Source: Amblyomma americanum
Lineage: Eukaryota > Arthropoda > Arachnida > Ixodida > Ixodidae
Reading direction: 5' to 3'
Length of the DNA: 64,000 nucleotides
NCBI RefSeq assembly: GCF_052857255.1
Contig: NW_027526709.1
Location: 1-64,000 of the forward strand
In this document: positions 11,381 to 25,672 of the stretch, in pieces
How positions within the stretch are numbered: the first letter of the stretch is position 1
How the letters are laid out: each line of letters opens with the position of its first letter
Made by a program: the position numbers and the translations under genes
The notes under the pieces: model-generated
Told to the model about the DNA's origin: nothing
Databases searched by the model: none
The model's input: only the letters and a program-made list of their open reading frames with translations

Positions 11381-14300
11381 CGTCAAAACTTTTTCTCTTA
11401 TAACTGCGCGAAAAGCATGTATTCGTGCCTAATACAACAAAACAAGCTGTTTTACACCGAAACGAGCTAAATCTGAACACATCGGTTTTACAAGTATCCA
11501 CGTGATACTCGTCAAAACTTTTTCTCTTATAACTGCGCGAAAAGCATGTATTCTTGCTTAATACAGCGAAACAAGCTGTTTCAGACCGAAATGAGCTAAA
11601 TCACAACACATCGGTTTTACAAGTGTTCCTCTGATACGCGTCAAAACTTTTTCTCTTATAACTGCGCGAAAAGCATGTATTCTTGCTTAATACAGCGAAA
11701 CAAACTGTTTTAGACCGAAACGAGCTAAATCACAACACATCAGTTTTACAAGTGTTCCTCTGATACGCGTCAAAACTTTTTCTCTTATAACTGCGCGAAA
11801 AGCATGTATTCTTGCTTAATACAGCGAAACAAGCTGTTTTAGACCGAAACGAGCTAAATCACAACACATTGGTTTTACAAGTGTTCCTCTGATACGCGTC
11901 AAAACTTTTTCTCTTATAACTGCGCGAAAAGCATGTATTCTTGCTTAATACAGCGAAACAAGCTGTTTTAGACCGAAATGAGCTAAATCACAACACATCG
12001 GTTTTACAAGTATCCACGTGATACTCGTCAAAACTTTTTCTCTTATAACTGCGCGAAAAGCATGTATTCTTGCTTAATACAGCGAAACAAGCTGTTTCAG
12101 ACCGAAATGAGCTAAATCACAACACATCGGTTTTACAAGTGTTCCTCTGATACGCGTCAAAACTTTTTCTCTTATAACTGCGCGAAAAGCATGTATTCTT
12201 GCTTAATACAGCGAAACAAACTGTTTTAGACCGAAACGAGCTAAATCACAACAAATCGGTTTTACAAGTGTTCCTCTGATACGCGTCAACTCTTTTTTCT
12301 CTTATAGCTGCGCGAAAAGCATGTATTCGTGCTTAGTCCAAGGAAACAAGCTGTTTTAGACCGAAACGAGGTAAATCTGAACACATCGGTTTTACAAGTG
12401 TCCCTGTGACACGCCTTTAAAGCTTTTTCTCTTATCACTGCGCGAAAAGCATGTATTTCTGCTTAATACAGCGAAACAAGCTGTTTTAGACCGAAACGAG
12501 CTAAATCACAACTCATCGGTTTTACAAGTGTTCCTCTGATACGCGTCTAAACTTTTTCTCTTATAACTGCGCGAAAAGCATGTATTCGTGCTTAATACAA
12601 CGAAACAAGCTGTTTTAGACCGAAACGAGCTAAATCTGAACACATCGGTTTTACAAGTGTCCCTGTGACACTCGTCAAAACTTTTTCTCTTATAACTGCG
12701 CGAAAAGCATGTATTCTTGCTTATTACAGCGAAACAAGCTGTTTTAGACCGAAACGAGCTAAATCACAACACATCGGTTTTACAAGTGTTCCTCTGATAC
12801 GCGTCTAAACTTTTTCTCTTATAACTGCGCGAAAAGCATGTATTCTTGCTTATTACAGCGAAACAAGCTGTTTTAAACCGAAACGAGCTAAATCACAACA
12901 CATCGGTATTACAAGTGTTCCACGTGATACTCGTCAAAACTTTTTCTCTTATAACTGCGCGAAAAGCATGTATTCGTGCTTAATACAACGAAACAAGCTG
13001 TTTTAGACCGAAACGAGTTTAATCTGAACACATCGGTTTTACAAGTATCCACGTGATACTCGTCAAAACTTTTTCTCTTATAACTGCGCGAAAAGCATGT
13101 ATTCTTGCTTTATACAACGAAACAAGCTGTTTTAGACCGAAACGAGCTAAATCACAACACGTCGGTTTTACAAGTGTTCTTGATACGCGTCAAAACTTTT
13201 TCTTCTATAACTGCGCGTAAACCATGTATTCTTGCTTAATACAGCGAAACAAGCTGTTTTAGACCGAAACGAGCTAAATCACAACACATCGGTATTACAA
13301 GTGTTCCACGTGATACTCGTCAAAACTTTTTCTCTTATAACTGCGCGAAAAGCATGTATTCTTGCTTAATACAGCGAAACAAGCTGTTTTAGACCGAAAC
13401 GAGCTAAATCACAACACATCGGTTTTACAAGTGTTCCTCTGATACGCGTCTAAACTTTTTCTCTTATAACTGCGCGAAAAGCATGTATTCGTGCTAAATA
13501 CAACGAAACAAGCTGTTTTAGACCGAAAGGAGCTAAATCTGAACACATCGGTTTTACAAGTGTCCCTGTGACAAGCGTCAAAACTTTTTCTCTTATAACT
13601 GCGCGAAAAGCATGTATTCTTGCTTAATACAGCGAAACAAGCTGTTTTAGACCGAAACGAGCTAAATCACAATACATCGGTTTTACAAGTGTTCCTCTGA
13701 TACGCGTCAAAATTTTTCTCTTATAACTGCGCGAAAAGCATGTATTCTTGCTTAATACAGCGAAACAAGCTGTTTTAAACCGAAAGGAGCTAAATCACAA
13801 CACATTGGTTTTACAAGTGTTCCTCTGATACGCGTCAAAACTTTTCCTCTTATAACTGCGCGAAAAGCATGTATTCGTGCTTAATACAACGAAACAAGCT
13901 GTTTTAGACCGAAACGAGCTAAATCTGAACACATCGGTTTTACAAGTATCCACGTGATACTCGTCAAAACTTTTTCTCTTATAACTGCGCAAAAAGCATG
14001 TATTCTTGCTTAACACAACGAAACAAGCTGTTTTAGACCGAAACGAGCTAAATCACAACACATCGGTTTTACAATGTTCCTCTGATACGCGTCAAAACGT
14101 TTTCTCTTATAACTGCGCGAAAAGCATGTATTCTTGCTTAATACAGCGAAACAAGCTGTTTTAGACCGAAACGAGCTAAATCACAACACATCGGTTTTAC
14201 AAGTATTCTTGATACGCGTCAAAACTTTTTCTTCTATAACAGCGCGTAAAGCATGTATTCGTGCTTAATACAACGAAACAAGCTGTTTTAGACCGAAACG

Positions 14301-15500
14301 AGCTAAATCTGAACACATCGGTTTTACAAGTGTTCCTCTGATACGCGTCAAAACTTTTTCTCTTATAACTGCGCGAAAAGCATGTATTCTTGCTTAATAC
14401 AGCGAAACAAGCTGTTTTAGACCGAAACGAGCTAAATCACAACACATTGGTTTTACAAGTGTTCCTCTGATACGCGTCAAAACTTTTTCTCTTATAACTG
14501 CGCGAAAAGCATGTATTCTTGCTTAACACAACGAAACAAGCTGTTTTAGACCGAAACGAGCTAAATCACAACACATCGGTTTTACAATGTTCCTCTGATA
14601 CGCGTCAAAACGTTTTCTCTTATAACTGCGCGAAAAGCATGTATTCTTGCTTAATACAGCGAAACAAGCTGTTTTAGACCGAAACGAGCTAAATCACAAC
14701 ACATCGGTTTTACAAGTATTCTTGATACGCGTCAAAACTTTTTCTTCTATAACAGCGCGTAAAGCATGTATTCGTGCTTAATACAACGAAACAAGCTGTT
14801 TTAGACCGAAACGAGCTAAATCTGAACACATCGGTTTTACAAGTGTTCCTCTGTTACGCGTAAAAACTTTTTCTCTTATAACTGCGCGAAAAGCATGTAT
14901 TCTTGCTTAATACAGCGAAACAAGCTGTTTTAGACCGAAACGAGCTAAATCACAACACATCGGTTTTACAAGTATTCTTGATACGCGTCAAAACTTTTTC
15001 TTCTATAACAGCGCGTAAAGCATGTATTCGTGCTTAATACAACGAAACAAGCTGTTTTAGACCGAAACGAGCTAAATCTGAACACATCGGTTTTACAAGT
15101 GTTCCTCTGATACTCGTCAAAACTTTTTCTCTTATAACTGCGCGAAAGCATGTATTCTTGCTTAATACAACGAAACAAGCTGTTTAAGACCGAAACGAGC
15201 TAAATCACAACACATCGGTTTTACAAGTGTCTCTCTAATACGCGTCAAAACTTTTTCTCTTATAACTGCGCGAAAAGCATGTATTCTTGCTTAATACAAC
15301 GAAACAAGCTGTTTTAGACCGAAACGAGCTAAATCTGAACACATCGGTTTTACAAGTATCCACGTGATACTCGTCAAAACTTTTTCTCTTATAACTGCGC
15401 GAAAAGCATGTATTCTTGCTTAATACAGCGAAACAAGCTGTTTCAGACCGAAATGAGCTAAATCACAACACATCGGTTTTACAAGTGTTCCTCTGATACG
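11381..15500 (+). repeat. 4,120-bp tandem duplication, unit 2 (32 monomers)
   Basis: Directly adjacent copy of 7,261-11,380. The match runs on to about 15,540, where ATTCTTGCTTAATACAACG replaces ATTCGTGCCTAATACAAC. The copies share single-base deletions that no other part of the array has, so the duplication is very recent, or the assembly has traversed one unit twice. Sequence alone cannot separate these. Confidence 0.9.
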
Positions 15501-18500
15501 CGTCAAAACTTTTTCTCTTATAACTGCGCGAAAAGCATGTATTCTTGCTTAATACAACGAAACAAGCTGTTTTAGACCGAAACGAGCTAAATCACAACAC
15601 ATCGGTATTACAAGTGTTCCACGTGATACTCGTCAAAACTTTTTCTCTTATAACTGCGCGAAAAGCATGTATTCTTGCTTAATACAGCGAAACAAGCTGT
15701 TTTAGACCGAAACGAGCTAAATCACAACAAATCGGTTTTACAAGTGCTCCTCTGATACGCGTCAACTCTTTTTTCTCTTATAGCTGCGCGAAAAGCATGT
15801 ATTCGTGCTTAGTCCAACGAAACAAGCTGTTTTAGACCGAAACGAGTTTAATCTGAACACATCGGTTTTTTAAGTATCCACGTGATACTCGTCAAAACTT
15901 TTTCTCTTATAACTGCGCGAAAAGCATGTATTCTTGCTTAATACAACGAAACAAGCTGTTTTAGACCGAAACGAGCTAAATCACAACACATCGGTTTTAC
16001 AAGTGTTCCTCTGATACGCGTCTAAACTTTTTCTTTTATAACTGCGCGAAAAGCATGTATTCGTGCTTAATACAACGAAACAAGCTGTTTTAGACCGAAA
16101 CGAGCTAAATCTGAACACATCGGTTTTACAAGTGTCCCTGTGACACGCGTCAAAACTTTTTTCTCTTATAACTGCGCGAAAAGCATGTATTCTTGCTTAA
16201 TACAGCGAAACAAGCTGTTTTAGACCGAAACGAGCTAAATCACAACACATCGGTTTTACAAGTGTTCCTCTGATACGCGTCTAAACTTTTTCTCTTATAA
16301 CTGCGCGAAAAGCATGTACTCGTGCTAAATACAACGAAACAAGCTGTTCTAGACCGAAACGAGCTAAATCTGAACACATCGGTTTTACAAGTGTTCCTCT
16401 GATACGCGTCAAAACTTTTTCTCTTATAACTGCGCGAAAAGCATGTATTCTTGCTTAATACAGCGAAACAAGCTGTTTTAGACCGAAACGAGCTAAATCA
16501 CAACACATTGGTTTTACAAGTGTTCCTCTGATACGCGTCAAAATTTTTTCTCTTATAACTGCGCGAAAAGCATGTATTCTTGCTTAATACAGCGAAACAA
16601 GCTGTTTTAGACCGAAATGAGCTAAATCACAACACATCGGTTTTACAAGTGTTCCTCTGATACGCGTCAAAACTTTTTCTTTTATAACTGCGCGAAAAGC
16701 ATGTATTCTTGCTTAATACAGCGAAACAAGCTGTTTTAGACCGAAACGAGCTAAATCACAACACATCGGCTTTACAAGTGTTCCTCTGATACGCGTCAAA
16801 ACTTTTTCTCTTATAACTGCGCGAAAAGCATGTATTCTTGCTTAATACAGCGAAACAAGCTGTTTTAGACCGAAACGAGCTAAATCACAACACATCGGTA
16901 TTACAAGTGTTCCACGTGATACTCGTCAAAACTTTTTCTCTTATAACTGCGCGAAAAGCATGTATTCGTGCTTAATACAACGAAACAAGCTGTTTTAGAC
17001 CGAAACGAGTTTAATCTGAACACATCGGTTTTACAAGTATCCACGTGATACTCGTCAAAACTTTTTCTCTTATAACTGCGCGAAAAGCATGTATTCTTGC
17101 TTAATACAACGAAACAAGCTGTTTTAGACCGTAACGAGCTAAATCACAACACATGGTTTTACACGTGTTCTTGATACGCGTCAAAACTTTTTCTCTTATA
17201 ACTGCGCGAAAAGCATGTATTCTTGCTTAATACAGCGAAACAAGCTGTTTTAAACCGAAACGAGCTAAATCACAACACATCGGTATTACAAGTGTTCCAC
17301 GTGATACTCGTCAAAACTTTTTCTCTTATAACTGCGCGAAAAGCATGTATTCGTGCTTAATACAACGAAACAAGCTGTTTTAGACCGAAACGAGTTTAAT
17401 CTGAACACATCGGTTTTACAAGTATCCACGTGATACTCGTCAAAACTTTTTCTCTTATAACTGCGCGAAAAGCATGTATTCTTGCTTAATACAACGAAAC
17501 AAGCTGTTTTAGACCGAAACGAGCTAAATCACAACACATCGGTTTTACAAGTGTTCTTGATACGCGTCAAAACTTTTTCTTCTATAACTGCGCGTAAAGC
17601 ATGTATTCTTGCTTAATACAGCGAAACAAGCTGTTTTAGACCGAAACGAGCTAAATCACAACACATCGGTATTACAAGTGTTCCACGTGATACTCGTCAA
17701 AACTTTTTCTCTTATAACTGCGCGAAAAGCATGTATTCTTGCTTAATACAGCGAAACAAGCTGTTTTAGACCGAAACGAGCTAAATCACAACACATCGGC
17801 TTTACAAGTGTTCCTCTGATACGCGTCAAAACTTTTTCTCTTATAACTGCGCGAAAAGCATGTATTCTTGCTTAATACAGCGAAACAAGCTGTTTTAGAC
17901 CGAAACGAGCTAAATCACAACACATCGGTATTACAAGTGTTCCACGTGATACTCGTCAAAACTTTTTCTCTTATAACTGGGCGAAAAGCATGTATTCGTG
18001 CTTAATACAACGAAACAAGCTGTTTTAGACCGAAACGAGCTTAATCTGAACACATCGGTTTTACAAGTATCCACGTGATACTCGTCAAAACTTTTTCTCT
18101 TATAACTGCGCGAAAAGCATGTATTCTTGCTTAATACAACGAAACAAGCTGTTTTAGACCGAAACGAGCTAAATCACAACACATCGGTTTTACAAGTGTC
18201 TCTCTAATACGCGTCAAAACTTTTTCTCTTATAACTGCGCGAAAAGCATGTATTCTTGCTTAATACAACGAAACAAGCTGTTTTCGACCAAAACGAGCTA
18301 AATCTGAACACATCGGTTTTACAAGTGTTCCTCTGATACGCGTCAAAACTTTTTCTCTTATAACTGCGCGAAAAGCATGTATTCTTGCTTAATACAGCGA
18401 AACAAGCTGTTTTAGACCGAAACGAGCTAAATCACAACACATCGGTTTTACAAGTGTTCTTGATACGCGTCAAAACTTTTTCTTCTATAACTGCGCGTAA

Positions 18501-21500
18501 AGCATGTATTCGTGCTTAATACAACGAAACAAGCTGTTTTAGACCGAAACGAGCTAAATCTGAACACATCGGTTTCACAAGTGTTCCTCTGATACGCGTC
18601 AAAACTTTTTCTCTTATAACTGCGCGAAAAGCATGTATTCTTGCTTAATACAGCGAAACAAGCTGTTTTAGACCGAAACGAGCTAAATCACAACACATTG
18701 GTTTTACAAGTGTTCCTCTGATACGCGTCAAAACTTTTTCTCGTATAACTGCGCGAAAAGCATGTATTCTTGCTTAATACAGCGAAACAAGCTGTTTTAG
18801 ACCGAAACGAGCTAAATCACAACACATCGGTATTACAAGTGTTCCACGTGATACTCGTCAAAACTTTTTCTCTTATAACTGCGCGAAAAGCATGTATTCG
18901 TGCTTAATACAACAAAACAAGCTGTTTTACACCGAAACGAGCTAAATCTGAACACATCGGTTTTACAAGTATCCACGTGATACTCGTCAAAACTTTTTCT
19001 CTTATAACTGCGCGAAAAGCATGTATTCTTGCTTAATACAACGAAACAAGCTGTTTAAGACCGAAACGAGCTAAATCACAACACATCGGTTTTACAAGTG
19101 TCTCTCTAATACGCGTCAAAACTTTTTCTCTTATAACTGCGCGAAAAGCATGTATTCTTGCTTAATACAACGAAACAAGCTGTTTTAGACCGAAACGAGC
19201 TAAATCTGAACACATCGGTTTTACAAGTATCCACGTGATACTCGTCAAAACTTTTTCTCTTATAACTGCGCGAAAAGCATGTATTCTTGCTTAATACAGC
19301 GAAACAAGCTGTTTTAGACCGAAATGAGCTAAATCACAACACATCGGTTTTACAAGTGTTCCTCTGATACGCGTCAAAACTTTTTCTCTTATAACTGCGC
19401 GAAAAGCATGTATTCTTGCTTAATACAGCGAAACAAGCTCTTTTAGACCGAAACGAGCTAAATCACAACAAATCGGTTTTACAAGTGTTCCTCTGATACG
19501 CGTCAACTCTTTTTTCTCTTATAGCTGCGCGAAAAGCATGTATTCGTGCTTAGTCCAACGAAACAAGCTGTTTTAGACCGAAACGAGGTAAGTCTGAACA
19601 CATCGGTTTTACAAGTGTCCCTGTGACACGCCTTTAAAGCTTTTTCTCTTATCACTGCGCGAAAAGCATGTATTTCTGCTTAATACAGCGAAACAAGCTG
19701 TTTTAGACCGAAACGAGCTAAATCACAACACATCGGTTTTACAAGTGTTCCTCTGATACGCGTCTAAACTTTTTCTCTTATAACTGCGCGAAAAGCATGT
19801 ATTCGTGCTTAATACAACGAAACAAGCTGTTTTAGACCGAAACGAGCTAAATCTGAACACATCGGTTTTACAAGTGTCCCTGTGACACTCGTCAAAACTT
19901 TTTCTCTTATAACTGCGCGAAAAGCATGTATTCTTGCTTATTACAGCGAAACAAGCTGTTTTAGACCGAAACGAGCTAAATCACAACACATCGGTTTTAC
20001 AAGTGTTCCTCTGATACTCGTCAAAACTTTTTCTCTTATAACTGCGCGAAAAGCATGTATTCGTGCTTAATACAACGAAACAAGCTGTTTTAGACCGAAA
20101 CGAGTTTAATCTGAACACATCGGTTTTACAAGTATCCACGTGATACGCGTCAAAACTTTTTCTTCTATAACTGCGCGTAAAGCATGTATTCGTGCTTAAT
20201 ACAACGAAACAAGCTGTTTTAGACCGAAACGAGCTAAATCTGAACACATCGGTTTTACAAGTGTTCCTCTGATACGCGTCAAAACTTTTTCTCTTATAAC
20301 AGAGCGAAAAGCATGTATTCTTGCTTAATACAGCGAAACAAGCTGTTTTAGACCGAAACGAGCTAAATCACAACACATCGGCTTTACAAGTGTTCCTCCG
20401 ATACGCGTCAAAACTTTTTCTCTTATAACTGCGCGAAAAGCATGTATTCTTGCTTAATACAGCGAAACAAGCTGTTTTAGACCGAAACGAGCTAAATCAC
20501 AACACATCGGTATTACAAGTGTTCCACGTGATACTCGTCAAAACTTTTTCTCTTATAACTGCGCGAAAAGCATGTATTCGTGCTTAATACAAAGAAACAA
20601 GCTGTTTTAGACCGAAACGAGCTTAATCTGAACACATCGGTTTTACAAGTATCCACGTGATACTCGTCAAAACTTTTTCTCTTATAACTGCGCGAAAAGC
20701 ATGTATTCTTGCTTAATACAACGAAACAAGCTGTTTTAGACCGAAACGAGCTAAATCACAACACATCGGTTTTACAAGTGTCTCTCTAATACGCGTCAAA
20801 ACTTTTTCTCTTATAACTGCGCGAAAAGCATGTATTCTTGCTTAATACAACGAAACAAGCTGTTTTAGACCAAAACGAGCTAAATCTGAACACATCGGTT
20901 TTACAAGTGTTCCTCTGATACGCGTCAAAACTTTTTTCTCTTATAACTGCGCGAAAAGCATGTATTCTTGCTTAGTCCAACGAAACAAGCTGTTTTAGAC
21001 CGAAACGAGGTCAATCTGAACACATCGGTTTTACAAGTGTCCTTGTGACATGCCTTTAAAACTTTTTCTCTTATAACTGCGCGAAAAGCATGTATTCCTG
21101 CTTAATACAGCGAAACAAGCTGTTTTAGACCAAAACGAGCTAAATCACAACACATCGGTTTTACAAGTGTTCCTACGCGTCAAATTTTTGTCTCTTATAA
21201 CTGCGCGAAAAGCATGTATTCTTGCTTAATACAGCGAAACAAGGTGTTTTAGACCGAAACGAGCTAAATCACAACAAATCGGTTTTAGAAGTGTTCCTCT
21301 GATACGCGTCAACTCTTTTTTCTCTTATAGCTGCGCGAAAAGCATGTATTCGTGCTTAGTCCAACGAAACAAGCTGTTTTAGACCGAAACGATGTAAATC
21401 TGAACACATAGGTTTTACAAGTGTCCCTGTGACACGCCTTTAAAGCTTTTTCTCTTATCACTGCGCGAAAAGCATGTATTTCTGCTTAATACAGCGAAAC

Positions 21501-23732
21501 AAGCTGTTTTAGACCGAAACGAGCTAAATCACAACACATCGGTTTTACAAGTGTTCCTCTGATACGCGTCTAAACTTTTTCTTTTATAACTGCGCGAAAA
21601 GCATGTATTCGTGCTTAATACAACGAAACAAGCTGTTTTAGACCGAAACGAGCTAAATCTGAACACATCGGTTTTACAAGTGTCCCTGTGACACGCGTCA
21701 AAACTTTTTTCTCTTATAACTGCGCGAAAAGCATGTATTCTTGCTTAATACAGCGAAACAAGCTGTTTTAGACCGAAACGAGCTAAATCACAACACATCG
21801 GTTTTACAAGTGTTCCTCTGATACGCGTCTAAACTTTTTCTCTTATAACTGCGCGAAAAGCATGTACTCGTGCTAAATACAACGAAACAAGCTGTTCTAG
21901 ACCGAAACGAGCTAAATCTGAACACATCGGTTTTACAAGTGTTCCTCTGATACGCGTCAAAACTTTTTCTCTTATAACTGCGCGAAAAGCATGTATTCTT
22001 GCTTAATACAGCGAAACAAGCTGTTTTAGACCGAAACGAGCTAAATCACAACACATCGGCTTTACAAGTGTTCCTCTGATACGCGTCAAAACTTTTTCTT
22101 TTTTAACTGCGCGAAAAGCATGTATTCTTGCTTAATACAGCGAAACAAGCTGTTTTAGACCGAAATGAGCTAAATCACAACACATCGGTATTACAAGTGT
22201 TCCACGTGATACTCGTCAAAACTTTTTCTCTTATAACTGCGCGAAAAGCATGTATTCGTGCTTAATACAACGAAACAAGCTGTTCTAGACCGAAACGAGT
22301 TTAATCTGAACACATCGGTTTTTTAAAAGTATCCACGTGATACTCGTCAAAACTTTTTCTCTTATAACTGCGCGAAAAGCATGTATTCTTGCTTAATACA
22401 ACGAAACAAGCTGTTTTAGACCGAAACGAGCTAAATCACAACACATCGGTTTTAAAAGTGTTCCTCTGATACGCGTCTAAACTTTTTCTTTTATAACTGC
22501 GCGAAAAGCATGTATTCGTGCTTAATACAACGAAACAAGCTGTTTTAGACCGAAACGAGCTAAATCTGAACACATCGGTTTTACAAGTGTCCCTGTGACA
22601 CGCGTCAAAACTTTTTTCTCTTATAACTGCGCGAAAAGCATGTATTCTTGCTTAATACAGCGAAACAAGCTGTTTTAGACCGAAACGAGCTAAATCACAA
22701 CACATCGGTTTTACAAGTGTTCCTCTGATACGCGTCTAAACTTTTTCTCTTATAACTGCGCGAAAAGCATGTACTCGTGCTAAATACAACGAAACAAGCT
22801 GTTCTAGACCGAAACGAGCTAAATCTGAACACATCGGTTTTACAAGTGTTCCTCTGATACGCGTCAAAACTTTTTCTCTTATAACTGCGCGAAAAGCATG
22901 TATTCTTGCTTAATACAGCGAAACAAGCTGTTTTAGACCGAAACGAGCTAAATCACAACACATTGGTTTTACAAGTGTTCCTCTGATACTCGTCAAAATT
23001 TTTTCTCTTATAACTGCGCGAAAAGCATGTATTCTTGCTTAATACAGCGAAACAAGCTGTTTTAGACCGAAACGAGCTAAATCACAACACATCGGTTTTA
23101 CAAGTGTTCCTCTGATACGCGTCAAAACTTTTTCTCTTATAACTGCGCGAAAAGCATGTATTCTTGCTTAATACAGCGAAACAAGCTGTTTTAGACCGAA
23201 ACGAGCTAAATCACAACACATCGGCTTTACAAGTGTTCCTCTGATACGCGTCAAAACTTTTTCTCTTATAACTGCGCGAAAAGCACGTATTCTTGCTTAA
23301 TACAGCGAAACAAGCTGTTTTAGACCGAAACGAGCTAAATCACAACACATCGGTATTACAAGTGTTCCACGTGATACTCGTCAAAACTTTTTCTCTTATA
23401 ACTGCGCGAAAAGCATGTATTCGTGCTTAATACAACGAAACAAGCTGTTTTAGACCGAAACGAGTTTAATCTGAACACATCGGTTTTACAAGTAACCACG
23501 TGATACTCGTTAAAACTTTTTCTCTTATAACTGCGCGAAAAGCATGTATTCTTGCTTAATACAACGAAACAAGCTGTTTTAGACCGAAACGAGCTAAATC
23601 ACAACACATGGTTTTACACGTGTTCTTGATACGCGTCAAAACTTTTTCTCTTATAACTGCGCGAAAAGCATGTATTCTTGCTTAATACAGCGAAACAAGC
23701 TGTTTTAGACCGAAACGAGCTAAATCACAACA
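15501..23732 (+). repeat. Mixed-order satellite block
   Basis: All monomers are of the same classes as elsewhere, but I could not define one clean higher-order period over the whole block. Short runs recur. For example, the monomer GTGTCCCTGTGACACGCGTC with a T7 tract (CAAAACTTTTTTCTC) is at about 16,118, 21,666 and 22,573, followed each time by a TCTAAAC monomer with GCATGTACTCGTGCTAAATAC and TGTTCTAGACCG. A CATGGTTTTACACGTG monomer is at about 17,153 and 23,608. Marker pairs lie near 19,470 and 21,280. No gene or foreign insertion is visible. Confidence 0.8.
17537..17663 (+). repeat. Short monomer variant (127 bp, TTCTTGATACGCG box)
   Basis: A distinct class lacks two bases in the variable box (GTGTTCTTGATACGCG). 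It also carries linked changes downstream: TTTTTCTTCTATAAC in place of TTTTTCTCTTATAAC, and GCGCGTAAAGC in place of GCGCGAAAAGC. The linked set recurs across the array, for example near 519, 5,041, 10,850, 28,140, 36,530, 52,797, 57,830 and 61,830. It therefore behaves as a true subfamily occupying fixed positions in the higher-order repeats rather than as random mutation. Confidence 0.9.
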
Positions 23733-25672
23733 CATCGGCTTTACAAGTGTTCCTCTGATACGCGTCAAAACTTTTTCTCTTATAACTGCGCGAAAAGCAT
23801 GTATTCTTGCTTAATACAGCGAAACAAGCTGTTTTAGACCGAAACGAGCTAAATCACAACACATCGGTATTACAAGTGTTCCACGTGATACTCGTCAAAA
23901 CTTTTTCTCTTATAACTGCGCGAAAAGCATGTATTCGTGCTTAATACAACGAAACAAGCTGTTTTAGACCGAAACGAGCTTATTCTGAACACATCGGTTT
24001 TACAAGTATCCACGTGATACTCGTCAAAACTTTTTCGCTTATAACTGCGCGAAAAGCATGTATTCTTGCTTAATACAACGAGACAAGCTGTTTTAGACCG
24101 AAACGAGCTAAATCACAACACATCGGTTTTACAAGTGTCTCTCTAATACGCGTCAAAACTTTTTCTCTTATAACTGCGCGAAAAGCATGTATTCTTGCTT
24201 AATACAACGAAACAAGCTGTTTTAGACCAAAACGAGCTAAATCTGAACACATCGGTTTTACAAGTGTTCCTCTGATACGCGTCAAAACTTTTTTCTCTTA
24301 TAACTGCGCGAAAAGCATGTATTCTTGCTTAGTCCAACGAAACAAGCTGTTTTAGACCGAAACGAGGTAAATCTGAACACATCGGTTTTACAAGTGTCCT
24401 TGTGACACGCCTTTAAAACTTTTTCTCTTATAACTGCGCGAAAAGCATGCATTCCTGCTTAATACAGCGAAACAAGCTGTTTTAGACCGAAACGAGCTAA
24501 ATCACAACACATCGGTATTACAAGTGTTCCACGTGATACTCGTCAAAACTTTTTCTCTTATAACTGCGCGAAAAGCATGTATTCTTGCTTAATACAACGA
24601 AACAAGCTGTTTTAGACCGAAACGAGGTAAATCACAACACATGGTTTTACACGTGTTCTTGATACGCGTCAAAACTTTTTCTTCTATAACTGCGCGTAAA
24701 GCATGTATTCGTGCTTAATACAACGAAACAAGCTGTTTCAGACCGAAACGAGCTAAATCTGAACACATCAATTTTACAAGTGTTCCTCTGATACGCGTCA
24801 AAACTTTTTCTCTTATAACTGCGCGAAAAGCATGTATTCTTGCTTAATACAGCGAAACAAGCTGTTTTAGACCGAAACGAGCTAAATCACAACACATCGG
24901 CTTTACAAGTGTTCCTCTGATACGCGTCAAAACTTTTTCTCTTATAACTGCGCGAAAAGCATGTATTCTTGCTTAATACAGCGAAACAAGCTGTTTTAGA
25001 CCGAAACGAGCTAAATCACAACACATCGGTATTACAAGTGTTCCACGTGATACTCGTCAAAACTTTTTCTCTTATAACTGCGCGAAAAGCATGTATTCGT
25101 GCTTAATACAACGAAACAAGCTGTTTTAGACCGAAACGAGCTTATTCTGAACACATCGGTTTTACAAGTATCCACGTGATACTCGTCAAAACTTTTTCGC
25201 TTATAACTGCGCGAAAAGCATGTATTCTTGCTTAATACAACGAAACAAGCTGTTTTAGACCGAAACGAGCTAAATCACAACACATCGGTTTTACAAGTGT
25301 CTCTCTAATACGCGTCAAAACTTTTTCTCTTATAACTGCGCGAAAAGCATGTATTCTTGCTTAATACAACGAAACAAGCTGTTTTAGACCAAAACGAGCT
25401 AAATCTGAACACATCGGTTTTACAAGTGTTCCTCTGATACGCGTCAAAACTTTTTTCTCTTATAACTGCGCGAAAAGCATGTATTCTTGCTTAGTCCAAC
25501 GAAACAAGCTGTTTTAGACCGAAACGAGGTAAATCTGAACACATCGGTTTTACAAGTGTCCTTGTGACACGCCTTTAAAACTTTTTCTTTATAACTGCGC
25601 GAAAAGCATGCATTCCTGCTTAATACAGCGAAACAAGCTGTTTTAGACCGAAACGAGCTAAATCACAACACA
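23733..25672 (+). repeat. Duplicated block with 1,162-bp (9-monomer) offset
   Basis: The stretch 23,733-24,510 recurs at 24,895-25,672. Shared private marks are GAGCTTATTCTG (23,976 and 25,138), TTTTTCGCTTATAAC (24,031 and 25,193) and GCATGCATTCCTGC (24,445 and 25,606). Between them the order differs, so this is a duplicated segment with other monomers between rather than a simple tandem pair. Confidence 0.8.

Noticed and set aside
19540..19570. Possible CENP-B box in the sequence around CTTAGTCCAACGAAAC
   Set aside because: On the - strand only the TTCG core and the central A of the essential pattern fit; the CGGG part is not there (AAGC instead). The ordinary monomers (CTTAATACAACGAAAC) fit no better. 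No functional CENP-B box is supported.
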